A stretch of DNA of 64,000 nt from Photobacterium arenosum (GTDB lineage: Bacteria; Pseudomonadota; Gammaproteobacteria; Enterobacterales; Vibrionaceae): the NCBI RefSeq assembly GCF_014841115.1, contig NZ_JACYTP010000005.1, forward strand, positions 1 through 64,000. The letters run 5' to 3'. This document shows, piece after piece, positions 17,274-24,743 of this stretch (its first letter is position 1; every line of letters begins with the position of its first letter). The notes under the pieces are model-generated. The model was not told the DNA's origin, did not search any database, and saw nothing but the letters and a program-made list of their open reading frames with translations. The translations under genes were made by a program, and so were the position numbers.

Positions 17274-17525
17274 TTAAGCAGCTGCTTTAGCAGCGTCTTT
17301 GATCAGTTTAGCTGCGCGGTCAGATACAGTTGCACCTTGACCAACCCAGTGATTTACACGGTCCAGGTCCAGACGCAGACGCTCTTCCTGACCAGTAGCT
17401 AGCGGGTTAAAGAAACCTACACGCTCGATGTTACGACCGTCGCGCGCAGCGCGGCTGTCAGCAACAACGATGTGATAAAATGGACGCTTTTTCGCGCCGT
17501 GACGTGCCAAACGAATGGTTACCAT
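17274..17525 (-). CDS. rpsP: 30S ribosomal protein S16
   Basis: 83-aa ribosomal protein needed for central 30S assembly. [41 protein letters not shown] is diagnostic. It is the first gene of the rpsP-rimM-trmD-rplS operon, with AGAGGACG before the ATG. A promoter and a GC-rich hairpin lie in the leader. Confidence 0.98.
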   Translation of the reverse strand: MVTIRLARHGAKKRPFYHIVVADSRAARDGRNIERVGFFNPLATGQEERLRLDLDRVNHWVGQGATVSDRAAKLIKDAAKAAA

Positions 17526-17557
17526 ATCGTCCTCTTTGCATTACTGTAAATAAAAGT

Positions 17558-17580
17558 GGCCCCGCCATAAAAACGGGGCC
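17558..17580 (-). terminator. GC-rich hairpin in the ffh-rpsP gap (terminator or leader structure)
   Basis: GGCCCCG / CGGGGCC (7 bp, 9-nt loop) followed on the minus strand by a broken T-run (ACTTTTATTTAC). It lies between the candidate rpsP promoter and the rpsP start, so it would be transcribed as part of the rpsP leader. It could terminate ffh read-through or attenuate the ribosomal operon. Confidence 0.5.
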
Positions 17581-17601
17581 CGTGCCAAATAAAGCCTCGG
17601 A

Positions 17602-17629
17602 ATTTTACTCTTTCAACCCGCGAATGCAA
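17602..17629 (-). promoter_or_regulatory. Candidate promoter of the rpsP operon
   Basis: The minus strand has TTGCAT (17624-17629), a 16-bp spacer and TAAAAT (17602-17607). The predicted start near 17595 is about 70 nt upstream of the rpsP ATG. Confidence 0.5.
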
Positions 17630-17695
17630 CTGCTTTAGCTACTTTTTCACCAGTAAAATCACCAGCCAAGACCAAAAAACAAGCAATTGAAGCAA

Positions 17696-19063
17696 TTAGC
17701 GCCCAGGGAACATGCCGCCACCCGGCATCATGCCTTTCATATTGCGCATCATGTTCTTCATACCGCCCTTCTGCATTTTCTTCATCATCTTCTGCATTTG
17801 GGTAAATTGCTTCAGCAAACGGTTGACGTCCTGTACCTGAGTACCGGAACCGGCAGCAATACGTTTCTTACGCGAACCTTTAATCAACTCCGGGCGCTCA
17901 CGTTCTTTTGAGGTCATGGAGTTAATGATAGCTTCCATCTGGACAAAGATTTTATCATCGACCTGGTCTTTGATATTACCGGGCAACTGGGACATGCCGG
18001 GCAGCTTATCCATCATGCCCATCATACCGCCCATGTTCTTCATCTGCTGAAGCTGTCCACGGAAGTCTTCTAAATCAAAGCCTTTCTTCTCTTTGAATTT
18101 CTTCGCGAGCTGCTCGGCTTTTTCCTTATCAACGTTACGTTCCAGATCTTCAATCAGCGACAGGACATCACCCATCCCCAGAATACGGGACGCCACACGA
18201 TCAGGGTGGAAAGGCTCCAGCGCATCAGTCTTCTCACCGACGCCCAGGAACTTGATAGGCTTACCGGTAATATGACGCACCGACAGCGCAGCACCACCAC
18301 GGGCATCACCGTCGACCTTGGTCAGAATCACACCGGTCAGCGGTAACGCCTCGTTAAAGGCTTTGGCGGTATTGGCCGCATCCTGGCCCGTCATGGCATC
18401 GACCACAAACAGGGTTTCTACCGGATTCGCTATTTTATGAACGGCCTTGATTTCGTCCATCATGGCTTCATCGACATGCAGACGGCCTGCGGTATCGACA
18501 ATCACCACATCATAGAATTTGCGCTTACCGTGCTCGATAGCCGCCTGGGCAATCGCCACCGGTTTTTGATCCGGGCTGGACGGAAAGAAATCAATACCGA
18601 TATCAGAAGCCAGTGTTTCCAGCTGCTTGATAGCGGCAGGACGGTATACGTCGGCGGAAACAACCAGTACCTTCTTTTTATTACGTTCTTTGAGCAGTTT
18701 ACCCAGCTTACCCACACTGGTGGTTTTACCGGCACCCTGCAAACCCGCCATCAGGATGACCGCAGGTGGCTGGCTGGCTAAATCCAGTGCTTCGTTGGTG
18801 TCGCCCATGACGGCTTCTAATTCCGCCTGAACGATTTTGATAAATTCCTGGCCTGGCGTCAGGCTCTTAGAGACTTCAGTTCCGACAGCGCGTTCTTTCA
18901 CCCGCTTGACGAAATCACGGACAACCGGCAGCGCGACATCCGCCTCAAGCAATGCCATGCGCACTTCACGCAGGGTATCTTTAATGTTGTCTTCAGTCAG
19001 ACGGCCACGGCCGCTGATATTTTTCAGCGTTGACGACAAACGCTCGGTTAAATTGTCAAACAT
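17696..19063 (-). CDS. ffh: Signal recognition particle protein Ffh
   Basis: SRP54 GTPase that, with 4.5S RNA, delivers nascent inner-membrane proteins to FtsY and SecYEG. N domain (1-about 90); G domain with P-loop GLQGAGKTTS from 107, DTAGRLHVD and TKVDGDARGG; C-terminal Met-rich M domain (about 300-455, with runs such as MKNMGGMMGMMDKLPGM and MQKMMKKMQKGGMKNMMRNMKGMM) that binds signal peptides and RNA. 455 aa (E. coli 453). It is divergent from ypjD. Confidence 0.98.
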   Translation of the reverse strand: MFDNLTERLSSTLKNISGRGRLTEDNIKDTLREVRMALLEADVALPVVRDFVKRVKERAVGTEVSKSLTPGQEFIKIVQAELEAVMGDTNEALDLASQPPAVILMAGLQGAGKTTSVGKLGKLLKERNKKKVLVVSADVYRPAAIKQLETLASDIGIDFFPSSPDQKPVAIAQAAIEHGKRKFYDVVIVDTAGRLHVDEAMMDEIKAVHKIANPVETLFVVDAMTGQDAANTAKAFNEALPLTGVILTKVDGDARGGAALSVRHITGKPIKFLGVGEKTDALEPFHPDRVASRILGMGDVLSLIEDLERNVDKEKAEQLAKKFKEKKGFDLEDFRGQLQQMKNMGGMMGMMDKLPGMSQLPGNIKDQVDDKIFVQMEAIINSMTSKERERPELIKGSRKKRIAAGSGTQVQDVNRLLKQFTQMQKMMKKMQKGGMKNMMRNMKGMMPGGGMFPGR

Positions 19064-19256
19064 GTGTGACTCGCTCGTTACGCACTCATTTCGTGCCAGT
19101 ATACCGCAATCAGTGACCCGGTTTCATGCCATACGTGCAGCCTGTGACAGAATTCTTGTCATTTCTGCCGCGCAGCACCAACAGAGATTCCTGCTGAAAT
19201 CGCTGAAACAGACCGCAAAGTGCGCTCTGTCCCACACGATTGTTCCCTTTGTATCA

Positions 19257-19286
19257 TTGTCGTGCTATCCGTTCACAAGGTATACT
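19257..19286 (+). promoter_or_regulatory. Candidate promoter of ypjD
   Basis: TTGTCG (19257-19262) and TATACT (19281-19286) at 18-bp spacing, about 34 bp before the ypjD ATG. Confidence 0.4.
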
Positions 19287-19319
19287 CACCAGTTCGAATT
19301 CACGATCCTTACAGGTGTT

Positions 19320-20114
19320 ATGGACATATTGATTGCCTTTACTGCTGCTGGTTTTTATCTGCTTGCGCTGGCATTTATTGTGCCTGGGCTCAGCCGTAAT
19401 AATGGCATAAAAGCCCGGCCAGTGCTGATCAGTGCCACAGTGGCGATCATCCTGCATGTGGTGTTCCTGAAAGATCTGATTCTGGGGGGCGTCGGCCAGA
19501 ATCTGAGTATATTAAATGTCGCCTCGCTCATCAGTCTGATTATCGCCGTCATCACCACCCTGGCCATGGTCAAAATGCGGATATGGTTTCTGCTGCCTGT
19601 TATTTACAGCTTTGCCGCCATTAACCTTGCCGCGGCGGCTGTATTACCAGGTGGTTTCATTACGCATCTGGAGGCGCATCCTCAAATCCTGTTACATATT
19701 TCTCTGGCGCTATTTGCCTACTCAACCCTGATGATCGCTACACTGTACGCGATTCAGCTGGCGTGGCTGGATTATAAGCTCAAACACAAAAAACTGGCCT
19801 TTAACCCTAATCTGCCGCCCTTGATGCTGGTTGAGCGGCAGTTGTTTAAAATCATTCTGGTCGGTCACATACTGCTGACTATCACGCTGATCACTGGCTT
19901 TATTTTTCTGCAGGATATGTTTGCCCAGGGCAAAACACACAAAGCGGTACTCTCCATTCTGGCCTGGGGGGTCTACAGCGTTCTGCTCTGGGGCCATTAC
20001 CGGATGGGCTGGCGGGGTAAAAAAGTCGTCTGGTTCAGCCTGATTGGCGCTTTTCTGCTGACTCTGGCCTACTTCGGCAGCCGTTTTGTCAAAGAAATCA
20101 TCATTGGCAGCTAA
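19320..20114 (+). CDS. ypjD: Cytochrome c assembly (CcsA/YpjD-like) inner membrane protein
   Basis: 264-aa polytopic membrane protein (E. coli YpjD 263). About eight hydrophobic segments are visible, beginning MDILIAFTAAGFYLLALAFIVPG. The C-terminal segment SILAWGVYSVLLWGHYRMGWRGKK is a decayed version of the Trp-rich motif of CcsA/CcmC haem-handling proteins, so whether it handles haem is unclear. AGGTG precedes ATG 19320; the longer upstream frame overlaps ffh and is not credible. The neighbourhood ffh-ypjD-corB (yfjD) is the same as in E. coli. Confidence 0.9.
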   Translation: MDILIAFTAAGFYLLALAFIVPGLSRNNGIKARPVLISATVAIILHVVFLKDLILGGVGQNLSILNVASLISLIIAVITTLAMVKMRIWFLLPVIYSFAAINLAAAAVLPGGFITHLEAHPQILLHISLALFAYSTLMIATLYAIQLAWLDYKLKHKKLAFNPNLPPLMLVERQLFKIILVGHILLTITLITGFIFLQDMFAQGKTHKAVLSILAWGVYSVLLWGHYRMGWRGKKVVWFSLIGAFLLTLAYFGSRFVKEIIIGS

Positions 20115-20254
20115 TGACAATTTAATAAACACTATCCATGCTTAAGCATGATTAATCCTGGCTGGGTCTTTAGCGTCTTAACAACCCACCCTTGACACCT
20201 TTACTCATATTCAGTACAGAGTACACATCCACTGCGATACAAGGAACTGACTTT

Positions 20255-21532
20255 TTGGACGATATATCCACGGGAGCTTTATTCTCCCTTCTGGTATTAC
20301 TACTCCTGATTTCCGGATATTTCTCCGGCTCTGAAACCGGCATGATGTCGATAAACCGCTACAAACTGCGCCACTTGGCAAGCCAGGGCCATCGCGGAGC
20401 TAAGCGGGTTGAAAAACTGCTCAACCGACCTGACCGTCTGATCGGTCTGATTCTGATCGGCAACAACCTGGTAAACATCCTTGCCTCTGCCATCGCGACG
20501 ATTTTAGGTATGCGCCTGTACGGCGATCTGGGTGTGGCTATCGCCACCGGCGCGCTGACTATGGCTATACTGGTGTTTGCCGAAGTCACACCGAAAACCC
20601 TGGCCGCGCTGTACCCTGAAAAAGTGGCTTATTCCAGCAGTATCCTGTTACGGATACTCATGAAACTGCTGTATCCGCTGGTCTGGTTTGTCAACGGCAT
20701 CACCAACAGTTTCCTGCGGCTGCTCGGCATGCGTGTCGACAATATGAACGATGCCACCCTGAGTTCGGAAGAATTGCGCACTGTGGTCAATGAAGCGGGC
20801 AGCCTGATCCCCCGCCGCCACCAGGACATGTTGTTATCGATTCTGGATCTGGAAAACGTCACAGTGGAAGATTTGATGGTCCCGCGTAATGAAATTGTCG
20901 GTATCAATATCAATGACGACTGGAAATCCATTGTCCGCCAGCTCAGCCATGCCGCTCACGGCCGAATCGTCCTGTATCGGGACAACATCGATGAAGTCGT
21001 TGGTATGCTGCGAGTCAGAGAAGCTTACCGCCTGATGATGGATAAAAACGATTTCAGCAAAGAAAATCTGCTGCGTGCTGCTGACAAAGTGTATTTCATT
21101 CCGGAAGGCACGCCGCTCAATATCCAACTGTTGAAGTTCCAGCGCCGCAAAGAGCGCATCGGCCTGATTGTTGATGAATACGGCGATATTCAGGGTCTGA
21201 TCACCCTGGAAGACATTCTGGAAGAGATAGTGGGGGAATTCACCACCTCCATCTCTCCGACCTTAGCCGAAGAGATCACCCCGCAAAGTGACGGCAGTTT
21301 GCTGATTGAAGGCACAGCCAATATCCGTGAGCTGAACAAGAGCCTGAACTGGGATTTGCCGACTGACGGCCCCAGAACCCTGAACGGCCTGATTCTGGAG
21401 CATCTGGAAGATATCCCGGACAGTATCCTTAGCGTGTCAGTGGCCGGTTATCAGATGGAGATAGTGGAAATCTCCGATAACATGATCAAACTGGTCAAAA
21501 TCCTGCCGGCCCAGTTGCAAAAAACCGGTTAA
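20255..21532 (+). CDS. corB: CNNM/CorC-family transporter CorB (YfjD)
   Basis: 425-aa protein with an N-terminal DUF21/CNNM membrane domain (about 5-180, ISGYFSGSETGMMSINRYKLRH; GNNLVNILASAIATILGMRLYG), two CBS domains (about 195-320, LMVPRNEIVGI and GLIVDEYGDIQGLITLEDILEEIVGEF) and a CorC_HlyC domain. Family members act in Mg2+/Co2+ efflux or resistance. The best start is TTG 20255, with AAGGAA 8 bp upstream; the product then begins MDDISTG, matching E. coli MLEHIST. The frame also opens at TTG 20192, without support. Confidence 0.93.
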   Translation: MDDISTGALFSLLVLLLLISGYFSGSETGMMSINRYKLRHLASQGHRGAKRVEKLLNRPDRLIGLILIGNNLVNILASAIATILGMRLYGDLGVAIATGALTMAILVFAEVTPKTLAALYPEKVAYSSSILLRILMKLLYPLVWFVNGITNSFLRLLGMRVDNMNDATLSSEELRTVVNEAGSLIPRRHQDMLLSILDLENVTVEDLMVPRNEIVGININDDWKSIVRQLSHAAHGRIVLYRDNIDEVVGMLRVREAYRLMMDKNDFSKENLLRAADKVYFIPEGTPLNIQLLKFQRRKERIGLIVDEYGDIQGLITLEDILEEIVGEFTTSISPTLAEEITPQSDGSLLIEGTANIRELNKSLNWDLPTDGPRTLNGLILEHLEDIPDSILSVSVAGYQMEIVEISDNMIKLVKILPAQLQKTG

Positions 21533-21582
21533 CCCAGCGTCCTAAATCAGCGCCGTCACAGGCGGTGGTTTGGGGGTGACAA

Positions 21583-21616
21583 TAAAAAACCACCGGCATT
21601 ACCGGTGGTTTTTTTG
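21583..21616 (+). terminator. Bidirectional terminator between corB and luxS
   Basis: Nine-bp stem AACCACCGG / CCGGTGGTT flanked by an A-run on the left and a T-run on the right, so it can end transcripts from corB (plus) and luxS (minus), which converge here. Confidence 0.92.
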
Positions 21617-21640
21617 TGTCGATGCAAAGTCAGTAAACGC

Positions 21641-22159
21641 TTACTTTACTTTCAATTCCTGCAACATACTGTCTGGCAGAGCTAACTCTTGGTTTTTATT
21701 CACATCAATGCCGCGATCCAGAATATCCTGTGCGATCTGTTTGGCTTCGTCCAGTGAGTGCATGCTGTAAGTACCACACTGATATTCATTCAGTTCAGGA
21801 ATCTGCTCCTGTGAAGCCACTTTCAGCACATCTTCCATCGCTGCACGCCAGCTGTCTGCCACTTGCTGTTCATCAGGCTCACCGATCAGGCTCATATAAA
21901 AACCGGTACGGCAACCCATTGGTGACAGGTCAATGATTTCCACTGCCCCGGAGTTCAGGTGAGCCCGCATGAAACCGGCAAACAAATGCTCCAGGGTGTG
22001 AATACCGCGCTCGGAGAGGATTTCCTGATTGGGGCGACAGAAACGCAGGTCAAACACAGTAATAGTGTCGCCCTTTGGTGTCTGCATTGTTTTAGCAACA
22101 CGCACAGCCGGTGCATGCATCTTGGTATGGTCGACGGTAAAACTATCTAATAATGGCAT
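21641..22159 (-). CDS. luxS: S-ribosylhomocysteine lyase LuxS
   Basis: Cleaves S-ribosylhomocysteine to homocysteine and DPD, the precursor of autoinducer-2, in the activated methyl cycle. 172 aa. The Fe2+/Zn2+ site is complete: His54 and His58 in HTLEH and Cys128 in YQCGT, with Glu57 and Cys83 (GCRTGFY) as catalytic residues. The start at 22159 (MPLLDSF) has AAGGAGAAGG upstream; the frame opens earlier (22222) into the preceding gene and is not used. It lies 50 nt after the lipoprotein gene. Confidence 0.98.
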   Translation of the reverse strand: MPLLDSFTVDHTKMHAPAVRVAKTMQTPKGDTITVFDLRFCRPNQEILSERGIHTLEHLFAGFMRAHLNSGAVEIIDLSPMGCRTGFYMSLIGEPDEQQVADSWRAAMEDVLKVASQEQIPELNEYQCGTYSMHSLDEAKQIAQDILDRGIDVNKNQELALPDSMLQELKVK

Positions 22160-22209
22160 GGTGTCCTTCTCCTTTGCCTGTCGTGTCGTAGCCTGGCAGT
22201 CCCTTCCGC

Positions 22210-22824
22210 TCAGAACGGCCACCAGCTGCGGTTATCTTCCAATTCCTGCCGGCATTGCTTCAATTGCCAGCCATACGATTTCGCCTGCTGATCCACTTTA
22301 CGGGACACTTGCAGCAGAGTCGGCTTATGGCGATAAGTTCCGCGGCTATAGCCACCTCGCCCTTCATGATAGGCCAAATACTGGTTATAAGCATCCCACT
22401 TGGATATCCCCAGTTGCCGCTGTGTTTCATCGGTATACCAGCCGATAAACATCAGTGCATCATCAAAACTGGTACGTGAACTCCAGCTACCGGTCGCGCG
22501 CTGGTAATCTTCCCAGGCAGGATCTTGTGCCTGCGCATAGCCATAGGCGCTGCTGCTGCGGAACCAGGGTATCACACCCCACACATAGGGACGGGGAGGA
22601 CGGGCATCATGACGGAAAGCGCTTTCCTGGCGCACAAAGGCCATAGCAACCTGAATGGGCGTCCCCCAGCGCTTTTCCATGTCGAGCGCGTCCTGATACC
22701 AGTCGGGGTTCTCACGGAAAATGTCACATAAGTTTGATTGATTTTGGGGCGGAGGTGTTGCGCAACCGGTTGTTATTAAAACCAACAATATCAGCGCCAA
22801 CCCTTTTGTTGTTGCCAAAAGCAT
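22210..22824 (-). CDS. Transglycosylase SLT-like lipoprotein
   Basis: 204-aa predicted lipoprotein: signal peptide with lipobox ITTGC (Cys21), then an SLT/lysozyme-like domain. [20 protein letters not shown] carries the Glu67-Ser68 pair expected at a lytic transglycosylase active site, and [18 protein letters not shown] resembles the G-x-M-Q region. The C-terminal part ([40 protein letters not shown]) resembles conserved Vibrio hypothetical lipoproteins. Peptidoglycan cleavage is inferred from motifs only. GGGAG precedes ATG 22824. It stands between luxS and gshA, which flank only micA in E. coli. Confidence 0.82.
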   Translation of the reverse strand: MLLATTKGLALILLVLITTGCATPPPQNQSNLCDIFRENPDWYQDALDMEKRWGTPIQVAMAFVRQESAFRHDARPPRPYVWGVIPWFRSSSAYGYAQAQDPAWEDYQRATGSWSSRTSFDDALMFIGWYTDETQRQLGISKWDAYNQYLAYHEGRGGYSRGTYRHKPTLLQVSRKVDQQAKSYGWQLKQCRQELEDNRSWWPF

Positions 22825-22841
22825 TTTTCACTCCCTGAATT

Positions 22842-22869
22842 GGAACCAAAGTGAAAACGGCAGGTCTGA
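22842..22869 (+). promoter_or_regulatory. SigmaE-type promoter of the micA-position sRNA
   Basis: GGAACC (22842-22847), a 17-bp spacer and TCTGA (22865-22869) fit the sigmaE consensus GGAACTT-N16-TCTGA very well. It points toward a short region ending in a strong terminator, with no ORF between. The -35 lies only 18 bp upstream of the divergent lipoprotein ATG. Confidence 0.75.
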
Positions 22870-22875
22870 TATTAT

Positions 22876-22951
22876 GACTGGCAGTGCAAACTGTCGTCAT
22901 CCCTGCGAAATTGTAATTTTATTGGGCAGCAAGGTCGCTGCCCGTTTTTTT
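22876..22951 (+). ncRNA. MicA-like sigmaE-dependent small RNA
   Basis: About 76 nt: a predicted start 6-7 nt after the sigmaE -10; a 5' hairpin GGCAGT-GCAA-ACTGTC (GNRA-type loop) at 22880-22895; a single-stranded A/T-rich middle (22898-22922); and a 7-bp terminator hairpin GGGCAGC / GCTGCCC (22924-22943) followed by seven T's. Position and orientation match E. coli micA: in the luxS-gshA interval and opposite to both genes. It shares the stretch TCATCCCTG and an AAATT..ATTTT segment before the terminator with E. coli MicA as I recall it. The U-rich 3' end is typical of Hfq-bound RNAs. It may correspond to the V. cholerae sigmaE sRNA MicV. The exact 5' end is a prediction. Confidence 0.78.
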
Positions 22952-22961
22952 ATCTCTGCTG

Positions 22962-24548
22962 TTACGCTTTCTTAAACGGATTTTGTTGCAGATCCGCAAA
23001 ATAATCAGCCAGAAACGCTTCAAAAGACACCTCATCAGCCTGCTCGATTTGCTGCTGTTTCATCACAGAGGCTGCCGCTTCCGACTCAAAATCAGACTGA
23101 GAATACCGGCTGTAACTCTGCTTATCCAGCCACTCTGCATGCTTTGCGGCTAATTCCAGGCCAAACTTACCAATGCCTTCATTGGCTTCAATGTGACGCA
23201 AGACTTGCGCAGACAATGTCAGTTCAGGATTATTGACCCACCCGGTCAGGGTTGTCAGTGTTTGCTGGTAGCTGTTGCCACCGTTAGCCTGATCCATGGC
23301 CACAGCAACCTGCTCCAGCTCAGAGAAGACGCGCAAGGCCCAGTCACGCAGCGGCAAACGTTCGCCACGGCAACCGATTTGCAGCTGCAGCTCAGGATCC
23401 CGCCCCTGCAATACCACTTTCTTCCAGTTGTCACGCCAGCAGGCCAGTTCGGCATCATCCATATCATCAGACGGCGACAAGACCGCCCAGGTCAGGAAGA
23501 GATCCAAAAAGCGGACCTGTTCAGAGGTGATACCTATCGGGCTGAACGGGTTGACATCCAGTGAACGCACTTCAATGTACTCCACACCACCCCGCTCAAG
23601 GGCTTCAGACGGTTTCTCGCCGCTGTTGGTCACTCGCTTGGGACGGATAGGCGCATAAAGCTCGTTTTCAATCTGCAGCACATTGGTATTCAGCTGGCGC
23701 AATTGACCGTCGACGTTAACGCCGATATCGGCAAATTCTTCAGACGGGGTATGGATTGCTTTCTGTAAACCGTCCAGATACTGAGCCAGATGATTAAAGC
23801 CAATCTTCAGTGCACTCTGGGCATGATTGGTATACCCCAGATCGCTCAGACGCAGTGCGGTAGACTTTGGCAGGAAATAGGTGCCTTTACCTGTCTTTTG
23901 AAAATCGAGCTTAGCGCCGTCTTTTTTCAGGAATGAGCCACACAACGCCGGAGAAGCACCGAACAGATAAGGGATCAGCCAGCCAAACCGGTAGTAGTTT
24001 CGGATCAAGGCAAAATACGACTCAGACACTGAAGCCTGACGCTCGTCTTCGCTCTGATCACCAAACAACTGTTGCCAGAAACTGTCCGGAAAGGAAAAGT
24101 TGAAATGTACACCAGAGATAATCTGCATGATGCTGCCGTAGCGGCGTTTCAACCCTTCACGATAGAGGGTTTTCATCCGACCAATGTTGGAGCTGCCATA
24201 TTGTGCCAGTTCGATATCCGACTCATCACCGACATAACAAGGCATGGACATAGGCCAGAGCATTTCGCTGCCCAGCTGGCTGTAGCTGAATTTATGGATA
24301 TCGGACAATTGAGATAACAGCTCATCGACATCTCGAGACACCGGGGTAATAAACTCCAGCAGAGACTCAGCAAAGTCCGTTGTTACCCACTTATTGGTCA
24401 GGGCCGAACCCAGGCCGACAGGGTGCGGTTGAGTGGATAACTTCCCTTGCGGGGTTATTCGTAACGCTTCCCTTTCCAGGCCACGACCGAATTGTGTCAG
24501 CGCTTGCGGATTGGCCGACACCCTCTCTAACCTTTGTGAAAAATCCAT
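22962..24548 (-). CDS. gshA: Glutamate-cysteine ligase GshA
   Basis: First step of glutathione synthesis: ATP-dependent joining of L-Glu and L-Cys. 528 aa (E. coli 518). Conserved blocks: [35 protein letters not shown]-like [94 protein letters not shown]. The start at 24548 (MDFSQRL) fits the family; in-frame ATGs at 24566 and 24614 exist. It is preceded by the M16 peptidase gene and its terminator, so it should have its own promoter. Confidence 0.96.
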   Translation of the reverse strand: MDFSQRLERVSANPQALTQFGRGLEREALRITPQGKLSTQPHPVGLGSALTNKWVTTDFAESLLEFITPVSRDVDELLSQLSDIHKFSYSQLGSEMLWPMSMPCYVGDESDIELAQYGSSNIGRMKTLYREGLKRRYGSIMQIISGVHFNFSFPDSFWQQLFGDQSEDERQASVSESYFALIRNYYRFGWLIPYLFGASPALCGSFLKKDGAKLDFQKTGKGTYFLPKSTALRLSDLGYTNHAQSALKIGFNHLAQYLDGLQKAIHTPSEEFADIGVNVDGQLRQLNTNVLQIENELYAPIRPKRVTNSGEKPSEALERGGVEYIEVRSLDVNPFSPIGITSEQVRFLDLFLTWAVLSPSDDMDDAELACWRDNWKKVVLQGRDPELQLQIGCRGERLPLRDWALRVFSELEQVAVAMDQANGGNSYQQTLTTLTGWVNNPELTLSAQVLRHIEANEGIGKFGLELAAKHAEWLDKQSYSRYSQSDFESEAAASVMKQQQIEQADEVSFEAFLADYFADLQQNPFKKA

Positions 24549-24664
24549 CAGGCTGTTCTCAATCATCACTATCACAGGGGAGCTAGGGTAATCATAATTC
24601 TTGCTGATTACCATGATTATTGTTGATTTAGCAAAGGGTTTCCTGCCTGTGGTAACGGCAGCAA

Positions 24665-24694
24665 TAAAAAAAGCCGATACATAGAGTATCGGCT
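24665..24694 (-). terminator. Intrinsic terminator after the M16 peptidase gene
   Basis: Nine-bp stem AGCCGATAC / GTATCGGCT with a 5-nt loop, then seven T's on the minus strand, about 50 bp after the peptidase stop. Confidence 0.92.
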
Positions 24695-24743
24695 GATATC
24701 TTAAGCTGAATACTGGCTTAATACGCCGGTAATTATGCTGATC

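Noticed and set aside
22924-22951. First read as a gshA terminator
   Set aside because: The T-run is on the plus-strand side, whereas gshA is on the minus strand; it therefore belongs to a plus-strand transcript, the sRNA.
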